A stretch of DNA of 64,000 nt, taken from contig DXIS01000030.1 in assembly GCA_019112735.1 (NCBI GenBank), positions 35,597-99,596 of the forward strand. Reading direction: 5' to 3'. The position numbers and the translations under genes were made by a program. The notes below the pieces were generated by a model that was given only the letters and a program-made list of their open reading frames with translations, did not search any database and was not told the DNA's origin. The DNA is from Candidatus Mediterraneibacter guildfordensis. Its GTDB lineage: Bacteria; Bacillota; Clostridia; Lachnospirales; Lachnospiraceae. This document shows, piece by piece, positions 1-7,288 of the stretch. The number at the start of each line of letters is the position of its first letter. Within the stretch, counting starts at the first letter, position 1.

Positions 1-328
1 GCCCGAGCAGGGCGGCGCAGATGTCCCGGTTTTCCGCAAGGATGGAGAAAATATCCTCGATGAAGGGGAAGCTGTCTTCATTGAAGGGGCTTACCGGGTG
101 GGTGTGGATCAGATCCTCGATCTCCCTGGTCAGCTCATTCTCGATCTTTTCCATCATGTCATAGATATCCGTATAGTGCAGGTAGAAGGTGGAACGGTTG
201 ATATCCACTTTTTCCACCAGTTCTTTGACCGTGATCTCCTTTATGCTTTTTTCTTTCAGAAGCTCAGCCAGTCCCTGACGGAGCTGGGCCCTTGTCTTGC
301 GGACCCGTCGGTCCATATTTTTTGCCAT
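1..328 (-). CDS. TetR/AcrR-family transcriptional regulator (3' end outside window)
   Basis: Read on the minus strand from an ATG at 328, this gives an N-terminal TetR helix-turn-helix: MDRRVRKTRAQLRQGL, then ITVKELVEKVDINRSTFYLHY. Only about 109 codons lie in the window, so the ligand-binding C-terminal domain is truncated by the window edge, not by mutation. It is transcribed divergently from the YhgE/Pip membrane protein, which makes it the probable local repressor of that gene. The ORF track does not list it because it has no stop in the window. Family call is firm; ligand unknown. Confidence 0.85.
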   Translation of the reverse strand, partial: MAKNMDRRVRKTRAQLRQGLAELLKEKSIKEITVKELVEKVDINRSTFYLHYTDIYDMMEKIENELTREIEDLIHTHPVSPFNEDSFPFIEDIFSILAENRDICAALLG

Positions 329-374
329 GGTACAGTTCTCCTTTTTTAATTTCTTAAATAAAAATAAATAATAG

Positions 375-385
375 ACACTGTGTCG
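375..385. promoter_or_regulatory. Candidate TetR operator palindrome
   Basis: An 11-base palindrome, GACACTGTGTC, lies in the divergent region between the TetR gene and the YhgE/Pip gene, about 45 bases upstream of the latter's promoter. Position and symmetry suit a TetR site. A second symmetric stretch, CTATTAATAG at 486-495 flanked by CACAA/TTGTG-like ends, is an alternative just after the promoter. Both are inference. Confidence 0.4.
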
Positions 386-427
386 CTTATTTATCCATTA
401 ACAGACAAAACCGTATGACATTAATGG

Positions 428-456
428 TTGTATCTTTTCTCTGGTTTCACTATAAT
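428..456 (+). promoter_or_regulatory. Promoter for the YhgE/Pip gene
   Basis: TTGTAT at 428-433 and a perfect TATAAT at 451-456, separated by 17 bases, match a vegetative sigma-A promoter. The predicted start near 463 leaves a leader of roughly 70 bases before the gene at 531. Confidence 0.6.
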
Positions 457-530
457 TCATCACGTCAAGAAAATCAACACAATATCTATTAATAGAATAA
501 ATGTTGTGAAACAGAAGGGAGATATGACAA

Positions 531-2927
531 ATGCTGAAACAGGAATGGCGTAAACTGTTTAAAAATAAAATCCTTCTGATCGTCACGGTCGCGGTCATCG
601 CGATCCCGACGATCTATACCACGCTTTTCCTCGGATCCATGTGGGATCCGTACGGGAATATCGACAAGCTGCCGGTGGCGGTCATCAACCATGACGTTCC
701 GGTCACCTATGCGGATAAGAAGCTGGACATTGGAAAAAATCTGATGGATGAGTTGAAAGACAATGATGCTCTGGACTTCCGGTTCCCGTCGGAGACGGAG
801 GCGCAGCAGGGACTTAAGGACGGAACCTACTATATGGTCATCACCATCCCGGAGGACTTCTCGGCCCATGCCGCATCATTGACGGACGCGAATCCGGAGA
901 AAATGACGCTGGTCTATGAAACGAATCCGGGGACGAACTATATCGCGTCCAAGATGAGTGAGACCGCTATGAAGGAACTGGAAAGCTCGGTGCGGGTAGA
1001 GGTGACGAAGACCTATACGGAAGTTCTGTTTGACAAGCTTGCCGAGGTGGGCGACGGAATGCAGGAGGCGGCGGACGGTTCGGGTGAACTGAAAGACGGG
1101 GCGGATCAGCTGGCTGATGGCAGTCAGACGATCACGGATAATCTGGAGGTGCTCGCGGACAGCGCCCTTGTATTCGCAGACGGCAGCAGAGAACTGGAAG
1201 TGGGTCTGGATCAGTATACGGACGGCGTCAGCGCAGCGGCAGCCGGGGCGGAAGAACTGCAAAGTGGTGTGAATGCACTGGACAGCGGGGTGAATGACGC
1301 GCAGAAAGGCGGTGCGGATCTGGCGTCCGGCGCGGCAGATGTGGATGACAACATGACGGCGCTCAATGCCGGACTGTCTGACCTGAATGCAGCGGCGTCC
1401 GCGCTGCCGGATGCGGCGGATGCACTCAATGACGGTGCAGCTTCATTAAGTGACGGCGCAGCGCAGCTTTCTGGCGGGATCGCATCCCTGTCTGACGGGG
1501 CGGCCGGCCTGAAGGACGGGGCAGATGCGCTCAGTTCCGGACTTCAGTCCGCCGCTTCCAGGTCCCAGTCGCTGCGCGACGGGGCCGCCGGGATCAGCCA
1601 GGCGTTGTCGGCCCTTGCCGGGGCGGAAGGTGTGCCGGAGGAAGTAAAGGCACAGATTGCGGCAGTGCAGCAGCAGGCAGATGTATTTTCGGAAGGGATC
1701 TCTGCCTATACTTATGGCGTCGATGATGCGGCAGCCGGAAGTGCGCAGCTGGCATCAAAGATCCCGGATCTTCAGGAGGGGATCTCCGCCGTGCAGGACG
1801 GGGCGGAGTCTCTTGAAAGCGGGATCGGCCAGCTTCAGGCCGGAACTTCCGCGCTGGCGGAACAGGCGCCGGCGCTGGCCGGAGGCATCTCCACCGCCGC
1901 GTCAGGGGCGGACCGGCTTCAGAAAGAAGGAACATCGGCGCTCCGGAAAGGCGCTGCGGATCTGGACAGCGGCCTGGGAGAACTGGCACATGGAAGCGGA
2001 AAACTAAAAGACGGAACCGACGCGCTTGTCTCCGGAGCCGGGCAGCTCACCTCGAACAGTAAAGCGCTGACGGAGGGCGCGGCGAAGCTTTCGGACGGAG
2101 CCGGCCAGATCAGCAGCGGGGCGGGAAAGCTTTCAAAGGGCAGCCGTGAACTGGGCGACGGGATCGGCCAGGTATCGGAAGGTGCGGATACGCTGTCAAA
2201 AGAACTGGGAAGCGGCGCGGATCAGATCCGGGAGACGAATACATCGGATCAGGCGGCGGATATGTTTGCCGCGCCTGTGGATACGGAAGAGACGCAGATC
2301 ACCGAAGTGGCCAATAACGGCCACGCCATGGCGCCGTACATGATGTCCGTGGGCCTGTGGGTCGGCTGCATCGCGTTCAGCCTGATGTATCCGCTGACCA
2401 GCTATGCCGGGCAGATGAAATCCGGATTCCGCTGGTGGATCAGCAAGGCATCTGTGCTCTACCTGACGGCGCTCCTTCAGGCGGTGGTCATGATCGGTGC
2501 ACTGCATGTATTTGACGGGTTTACGCCGGTGGAGACTGGCAGGACGGTTCTGGTGGCCTGCGCGGCGTCGCTGGCGTTCATGTCGGTGATGTACTTCTTC
2601 ACCAGCCTGCTGGGGCGCGTGGGCAGCTTCCTGATGCTGATCTTCATGGTGATCCAGCTGGCCGGTTCCGTGGGAACCTATCCGTATGAACTGTCCGGAT
2701 CATTCGTTCCTTATCTTCATGACTGGGTGCCGTTTACCTATACGGTGGAAGCGTTCCGGAGCACCATAAGCGGAGGGGAGAGCATCCGCGGCTGCCTCAT
2801 TTTCCTGCTGATCCTGTTCCTTGTCTTTACGGGGCTTACGATCCTGGAGTTCACCGTGCGGGCCCGGAAAGTGCGGGAAGGGAAGAGCACATGGATGGTG
2901 TGGCTGGAAGAACACGGACTGGCATGA
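531..2927 (+). CDS. YhgE/Pip family membrane protein
   Basis: A 798-residue protein with one N-terminal membrane helix (about residues 13-33), a large extracytoplasmic domain and a block of about five helices at the C terminus (about 600-790). Residues roughly 170-570 carry many short repeats of the form LxDGAxxLxxG, typical of YhgE/Pip proteins and probably forming a long helical stalk. The family is related to ABC-2 permeases, phage-infection protein Pip and type VII-secretion-like EsaA; the precise function is not known. The start follows an AGGGAG ribosome binding site. A TetR gene lies divergently upstream, suggesting inducible expression. Confidence 0.85.
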   Translation: MLKQEWRKLFKNKILLIVTVAVIAIPTIYTTLFLGSMWDPYGNIDKLPVAVINHDVPVTYADKKLDIGKNLMDELKDNDALDFRFPSETEAQQGLKDGTYYMVITIPEDFSAHAASLTDANPEKMTLVYETNPGTNYIASKMSETAMKELESSVRVEVTKTYTEVLFDKLAEVGDGMQEAADGSGELKDGADQLADGSQTITDNLEVLADSALVFADGSRELEVGLDQYTDGVSAAAAGAEELQSGVNALDSGVNDAQKGGADLASGAADVDDNMTALNAGLSDLNAAASALPDAADALNDGAASLSDGAAQLSGGIASLSDGAAGLKDGADALSSGLQSAASRSQSLRDGAAGISQALSALAGAEGVPEEVKAQIAAVQQQADVFSEGISAYTYGVDDAAAGSAQLASKIPDLQEGISAVQDGAESLESGIGQLQAGTSALAEQAPALAGGISTAASGADRLQKEGTSALRKGAADLDSGLGELAHGSGKLKDGTDALVSGAGQLTSNSKALTEGAAKLSDGAGQISSGAGKLSKGSRELGDGIGQVSEGADTLSKELGSGADQIRETNTSDQAADMFAAPVDTEETQITEVANNGHAMAPYMMSVGLWVGCIAFSLMYPLTSYAGQMKSGFRWWISKASVLYLTALLQAVVMIGALHVFDGFTPVETGRTVLVACAASLAFMSVMYFFTSLLGRVGSFLMLIFMVIQLAGSVGTYPYELSGSFVPYLHDWVPFTYTVEAFRSTISGGESIRGCLIFLLILFLVFTGLTILEFTVRARKVREGKSTWMVWLEEHGLA

Positions 2928-2950
2928 CAGGTAAAATGTCCGGATAAGAA

Positions 2951-2983
2951 CGGACAATCTTTAGAAAATCAGAATATTGTCCG
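2951..2983. other. Inverted repeat after the YhgE gene
   Basis: CGGACAAT and ATTGTCCG form an 8-base perfect inverted repeat 24 bases after the stop codon. There is no U-tract, so it is at best a weak terminator or a 3' stabilising hairpin. Confidence 0.35.
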
Positions 2984-3002
2984 GGTATAGACCGATAAAA
3001 AG

Positions 3003-3031
3003 TTGAAAATAATAATATTGTAAGGTATAAT
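3003..3031 (+). promoter_or_regulatory. Promoter for the hairpin leader and ATPase gene
   Basis: TTGAAA at 3003-3008 and TATAAT at 3026-3031 are spaced by exactly 17 bases. A transcript starting near 3038 would begin inside the first hairpin of the array and carry it as a leader of about 150 bases in front of the ATPase gene. Confidence 0.6.
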
Positions 3032-3174
3032 GATTGCGCAGAGCGCAATCCAGCCCGGAATCCGGGCTGCTCCGCTGTGCGGAGATTATACCGGCAAGCC
3101 ACGGCTTGAGAAGTAAATGCTGCTTCGCAGCGCTTCCTTCTCTACGCACGTGGTATAATAAAGACAATATTATT
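3011..3174 (+). repeat. Array of compact hairpins forming the leader of the ATPase gene
   Basis: Consecutive short inverted repeats fill this segment: ATTGCGCagaGCGCAAT, AGCCCGGaatCCGGGCT, CTCCGCtgtGCGGAG, CAAGCCacGGCTTG and GCTGCttcGCAGC, the last inside a GAGAAG/CTTCTC pair. The array is bracketed by AATAATATTGT (3011) and ACAATATTATT (3164), a perfect 11-base inverted repeat, and GGTATAAT occurs directly at both ends (about 3024 and 3152). It ends immediately before the ribosome binding site of the ATPase gene. It could be a structured leader, a REP/MITE-like repeat or both; copies elsewhere in the genome would decide. Confidence 0.7.
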
Positions 3175-3190
3175 AGAGGATGTGAAATGT

Positions 3191-4405
3191 ATGGAGATGA
3201 TAAAACGAAATCGCTATCTGGATCAGATAAGTCCGTTTATTGATAAAGATCTGATCAAGGTACTGATCGGACTCAGAAGAAGCGGGAAGACTATTTTGCT
3301 TTCACAGATCCGCGACATTCTTCTGGATCAGGGAGTGCCGGAAAAAAATATTATAGAGATCAATTTTGAGTCACGGCGTTTTAAAAAACTTGAAGATGCG
3401 GATGCCTTTTATCAATATGTTATGGAGCGTGCAGAACAGGCAGGAGGAAGGGTTTATCTCTTCTTTGATGAGATCCAGCATGTGAAAGAATGGCACTCAG
3501 TCATCCCTTCGTTCAGGATCGATCTGGATTGTGATATCTACGTTACAGGATCGAACAGTAAACTGCTGTCGGGCGAACTGGCAACAAATATGGCGGGAAG
3601 ATATGTTTCTTTTCATGTGTATCCTTTTGTTCTGTCGGAGATACAGGAGTTTTACGAAAAAAACAGTATTCCGTACAGAAGAGAGCAGCTTTTTGCAGAT
3701 TATCTGAAATACGGCGGCCTGCCAATGCGCCTGTTGCTGCCGGATGAACATTCGGTGCGCACATATCTTGAAGATGTATATGATTCGGTTGTAATGAAAG
3801 ATATTCTTTCCAGATATGCGATCAAAAATGAAAATTTACTGAGAAAACTTCTGGAATTTCTTCTGGACAATATCGGGAATCCATTTTCTGCACGCTCTAT
3901 CAGCCGTACGCTGAAGGCGGCAGGATTCTCTACTACAGTGGAAACATTATTGAATTATATTGATAAGCTTCAGGAAGGAATGATCCTGTCAAAAGTTGAG
4001 AGATATGATATTAAAGGGAAAAGCATTCTGGCTTCAACAGAGAAATATTATGCCGGCGATATCGGACTCCGCAATATAAATAAGGCAAGTGAGCAGACGG
4101 ATTCCAGCAAGCTGTTTGAAAATGTAGTGTATCTGGAGATGCTGAGCCGGGGATATGACGTGAAAGTGGGAAAGCTGGATTCACAGGAAATTGACTTTGT
4201 ATGTTACAAAGGACAGAAGAAACTGTATATCCAGGTCGCATATGTCCTGACAGAAGACTGTATCGTCAGAGAATTCGGAAATCTGGAGAATATTGACGAT
4301 AATTATCCTAAATATGTAATCAGCAGTGACATTGTAGATATGAGCAGAAACGGCATCATTCATTATAATATTATTGATTTCCTGCTGGATAAACACGAAA
4401 TATAA
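3191..4405 (+). CDS. AAA-family ATPase with DUF4143 domain
   Basis: About 404 residues. The N-terminal ATPase half shows Walker A (GLRRSGKT, about residue 30), Walker B (VYLFFDEIQ, about 90) and a sensor-like VTGSNSKLL. The C-terminal DUF4143 half ends in a restriction-endonuclease-like segment, EIDFVCYKG...YIQVAY. This is the 'ATP-binding protein' family common in gut anaerobes; its function is unknown, with toxin-antitoxin or defence roles often suggested. I use the ATG at 3191 because AGAGGA at 3175-3180 is correctly spaced for it but abuts the track's GTG at 3182. AT-richer than its neighbours, which suggests acquisition. A terminator follows. Confidence 0.85.
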   Translation: MEMIKRNRYLDQISPFIDKDLIKVLIGLRRSGKTILLSQIRDILLDQGVPEKNIIEINFESRRFKKLEDADAFYQYVMERAEQAGGRVYLFFDEIQHVKEWHSVIPSFRIDLDCDIYVTGSNSKLLSGELATNMAGRYVSFHVYPFVLSEIQEFYEKNSIPYRREQLFADYLKYGGLPMRLLLPDEHSVRTYLEDVYDSVVMKDILSRYAIKNENLLRKLLEFLLDNIGNPFSARSISRTLKAAGFSTTVETLLNYIDKLQEGMILSKVERYDIKGKSILASTEKYYAGDIGLRNINKASEQTDSSKLFENVVYLEMLSRGYDVKVGKLDSQEIDFVCYKGQKKLYIQVAYVLTEDCIVREFGNLENIDDNYPKYVISSDIVDMSRNGIIHYNIIDFLLDKHEI

Positions 4406-4429
4406 TATCGGCAGAACTGTCAGGTGAAG

Positions 4430-4470
4430 GGAGCCGGCACACTAAATCAGTGTGCCGGCTCTCTTCAGTT
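4430..4470 (+). terminator. Hairpin terminator after the ATPase gene
   Basis: GAGCCGGCACAC and GTGTGCCGGCTC form a perfect 12-base stem with a 7-base loop, followed by a weak U-rich tail (TCTTCAGTTATT). Confidence 0.7.
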
Positions 4471-4525
4471 ATTCTGGATTTTGTGAAAAAAGTATAAAAT
4501 AAATGTGAAATCACCCTGTAATCCG

Positions 4526-4564
4526 TTGACAGATTTGTGGAACAGTACTAAACTATCGTTTAGT
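4526..4564 (+). promoter_or_regulatory. Promoter and probable MarR operator of the first exporter operon
   Basis: TTGACA at 4526-4531 and TAAACT at 4549-4554 are 17 bases apart. The inverted repeat ACTAAACtatcGTTTAGT at 4547-4564 covers the -10 box, the expected place for autorepression by the MarR protein encoded 40 bases downstream. Confidence 0.7.
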
Positions 4565-4603
4565 TTGCTAACTAATTAATATGGGCTATAAGGAGGAGTT
4601 GCC

Positions 4604-5038
4604 ATGAATCACTGCCGTGATGAGATCCCCGCGATCGGGATGATGGGGATCGTCATGCACAAGATGATGAACCGGGCGCAGGAGATGTATCAGGAGTTCG
4701 ACCTGAATAAAAGTCAGGCGGGTGTTCTTTTTACCCTGCACCGGAGTGATTCCATGTCCCAAAAGGAACTGGCGGCAAGGCTCAATGTGACGCCGCCGTC
4801 CATCACCGCTTCGATCCAGAAGATGGAGCGGGACGGATATCTGACCCGCCATCCGGATCCGAAAGATCAGCGGGTGATGCGCCTGTCCCTGACGGAGAAA
4901 GGAAAATCCTGCATCCAGGGCGTCTGGACAGTGGTGCAGCAGATGGAAGAGCTGATGTTCTGCAATATGACCGGGGAGGAGGTCGCGCTTCTGAAGCGGC
5001 TGCTCCTTCAGATCAGCGACAATCTGGACCGGAAATAG
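4604..5038 (+). CDS. MarR-family transcriptional regulator
   Basis: A 144-residue MarR winged-helix protein. LNKSQAGVLFTLHRSD, then SMSQKELAARLNVTPPSITASIQKMERDGYL (recognition helix) and DPKDQRVMRLSLTEKG (wing) give the classic pattern. A strong AGGAGGAG site precedes the ATG. It is first in an operon with the two ABC exporter genes, beginning 24 bases upstream of the first, so it most likely senses an exported compound and represses its own operon through the palindrome over the promoter. Confidence 0.9.
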   Translation: MNHCRDEIPAIGMMGIVMHKMMNRAQEMYQEFDLNKSQAGVLFTLHRSDSMSQKELAARLNVTPPSITASIQKMERDGYLTRHPDPKDQRVMRLSLTEKGKSCIQGVWTVVQQMEELMFCNMTGEEVALLKRLLLQISDNLDRK

Positions 5039-5062
5039 ATTTACAGAGAGGAATGACTTGCT

Positions 5063-7288
5063 ATGAAGAATTTATTTAAGTATGCGGCGGAGCACTGGAA
5101 GGCGCTCCTTCTGATCATCGCCGTGCTGTTTATCCAGGCGTACTGTGATCTGTCGCTGCCGGCCTACACGTCGGACATCGTCAACGTGGGCATCCAGCAG
5201 GGCGGCGTGGAGGACCAGGTGCCGGAACAGATCTCCGTGGAAGAGATGGACCGGCTGCTTCTGTTTGTCCCGTCGGATGAACAGCAGACCGTTCTTGACA
5301 GTTATATGGAAGATGAGAATATCTATGATGTGCCGGCTTATGTGATAAAAGCAGGCATGACCGATGAAAACATGACAGAGCTCCGGGATGTGCTGGCGGG
5401 CCCGATGATGCTGACCGCCGGATTCGAGTCCGGAAGCGAGATGACCGCACAGATTGAAGAGCAGCTGAAGGCCGCGCTGCCGGACGGCATGGCTTCGGAT
5501 GATATGACCGTATTCGATATCCTTCAGATGATGCCGGAAGAACAGCGGGAGACGCTTATTTCCGGTATGGAGGAGATGACTGCGGAACTGCCGGATACGA
5601 TCCTCGATCAGGCGGCGGTAAGTTTTGTGGGATATGCCTATAAGAATCTGGGGATCGATATGGACGGACTCCAGATCCGCTACCTGGTGACCACCGGCGG
5701 GAAGATGGCCGGCCTTGCGTTCCTCGGGATGGCGGCCAGCGTCCTGGTTGGATTCATGGCGTCCCGGGTGGGCGCCGCCACGGGCCGGGATCTGAGAGGA
5801 AGAGTTTTCCGGAAGGTGGTCGGATTTTCCAACAATGAGTTTGATCATTTTTCAACTGCGTCCCTGATCACCCGGAGCACCAACGACATCCAGCAGATCC
5901 AGCTGATCATCGTGATGCTCCTGCGGATCGTGCTCTACGCGCCGATCCTGGCCATCGGCGGCGTGATCCAGGTATTCCAGACCAATGTGTCCATGTCCTG
6001 GATCATCGGCCTGGCGGTGGTGCTGATCGGGCTGGTCATCCTGCTTTTATTCCTGGTGGCCATGCCGAAGTTCCGCATCATGCAGTCCCTGGTGGACCGG
6101 GTGAACCTTGTGATGCGTGAGATCCTGACCGGCCTGCCGGTGATCCGCGCCTTCAGTACGCAGAAGCATGAAGAGGAGCGTTTTGACCGGGCCAACCGGG
6201 ATCTGACAAGGACGAACCTGTTCGTCAACCGGGCCATGACGTTCATGATGCCGGTCATGATGCTGATTATGAACGGGGTATCCGTGCTGATCATGTGGAA
6301 CGGCGCCCACGGCATCGACAACGGCCAGATGCAGGTGGGAGATATGATGGCCTTTATCCAGTATACGATGCAGATCATCATGGGCTTCCTGATGCTGTGC
6401 ATGCTGTCCATCATGCTGCCCCGTGCGGCGGTTGCGGCCGACCGTGTGGAGGAAGTGCTTGCAAGCCGGACCGCCATCAAAGATCCGGACCGGGCGGAGC
6501 ATTTTGCTGAAAATGAAAAAGGAGTTCTCCGGTTTGACCATGTGTCGTTCCGGTATCCGGGCGCGGACGAAAATGTCCTGGAGGACATTACATTTACGGC
6601 GAAGCCGGGGGAGACGACGGCCATCATCGGAAGCACCGGAAGCGGCAAGTCCACGCTGGTCAATCTGGTTCCCCGTTTCTATGACGTGACGGCAGGCAGC
6701 ATTACGCTGGACGGAGCGGACATCCGGAATGTCTCCCAGCATGAGCTGCGGGAGAAGCTGGGTTATGTGCCCCAGAAGGGCGTGCTCTTCTCAGGCGACA
6801 TTGCTTCGAATATCCTGTTCGGCAATCCGGACGGCAGCGAGGCGGAGATGGTCGAGGCGGCCCGGATCGCCCAGGCGGAAGAATTCATCGAGGGCAAGAA
6901 AGACCGGTACCAGAGCCCCATTGCCCAGGGCGGCTCCAATGTATCCGGCGGGCAGAAGCAGCGTCTGTCCATCGCCAGAGCCATTGCGAAGCACCCGGAA
7001 GTATTTATCTTCGACGACAGTTTCTCTGCCCTTGACTTTAAGACGGATGTGACGCTCCGGAAGGCGCTCCGTCAGAAAACGAAAGAGAGCACGGTGCTGA
7101 TCGTGGCGCAGCGGATCAGTACGATCATGAATGCGGAGCAGATCATCGTACTGGATGACGGGCGGATCGCCGGCACCGGCACCCATCGGGAGCTGCTGGA
7201 GAACTGCGAGGTCTACCGGCAGATCGCCGCGTCCCAGCTCTCGGAAGCGGAATTACATGCAGGAAAGGAGGCGGCTGCACATGCCTAG
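5063..7288 (+). CDS. ABC exporter, half-transporter A with degenerate NBD and extracellular insert
   Basis: 741 residues: a six-helix exporter domain, then a nucleotide-binding domain with Walker A (GSTGSGKST) and signature NVSGGQKQR. The Walker B region reads FIFDDS, with Asp where the catalytic Glu should be, and the switch loop reads VAQRIS, with Gln instead of His. This is therefore the non-hydrolysing partner of a heterodimer such as LmrCD or TM287/288. An acidic segment of about 160 residues (about 45-205) is inserted between helices 1 and 2 and should lie outside the membrane. The gene overlaps its partner by 8 bases. Substrate unknown; drug or peptide export is typical. Confidence 0.92.
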   Translation: MKNLFKYAAEHWKALLLIIAVLFIQAYCDLSLPAYTSDIVNVGIQQGGVEDQVPEQISVEEMDRLLLFVPSDEQQTVLDSYMEDENIYDVPAYVIKAGMTDENMTELRDVLAGPMMLTAGFESGSEMTAQIEEQLKAALPDGMASDDMTVFDILQMMPEEQRETLISGMEEMTAELPDTILDQAAVSFVGYAYKNLGIDMDGLQIRYLVTTGGKMAGLAFLGMAASVLVGFMASRVGAATGRDLRGRVFRKVVGFSNNEFDHFSTASLITRSTNDIQQIQLIIVMLLRIVLYAPILAIGGVIQVFQTNVSMSWIIGLAVVLIGLVILLLFLVAMPKFRIMQSLVDRVNLVMREILTGLPVIRAFSTQKHEEERFDRANRDLTRTNLFVNRAMTFMMPVMMLIMNGVSVLIMWNGAHGIDNGQMQVGDMMAFIQYTMQIIMGFLMLCMLSIMLPRAAVAADRVEEVLASRTAIKDPDRAEHFAENEKGVLRFDHVSFRYPGADENVLEDITFTAKPGETTAIIGSTGSGKSTLVNLVPRFYDVTAGSITLDGADIRNVSQHELREKLGYVPQKGVLFSGDIASNILFGNPDGSEAEMVEAARIAQAEEFIEGKKDRYQSPIAQGGSNVSGGQKQRLSIARAIAKHPEVFIFDDSFSALDFKTDVTLRKALRQKTKESTVLIVAQRISTIMNAEQIIVLDDGRIAGTGTHRELLENCEVYRQIAASQLSEAELHAGKEAAAHA

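Noticed and set aside
3011-3174. CRISPR array
   Set aside because: The hairpins differ from one another and there are no regular repeats and spacers.
5072-5848. 258-codon minus-strand ORF
   Set aside because: Shadow of the ABC exporter gene; His/Arg-rich with no motif.
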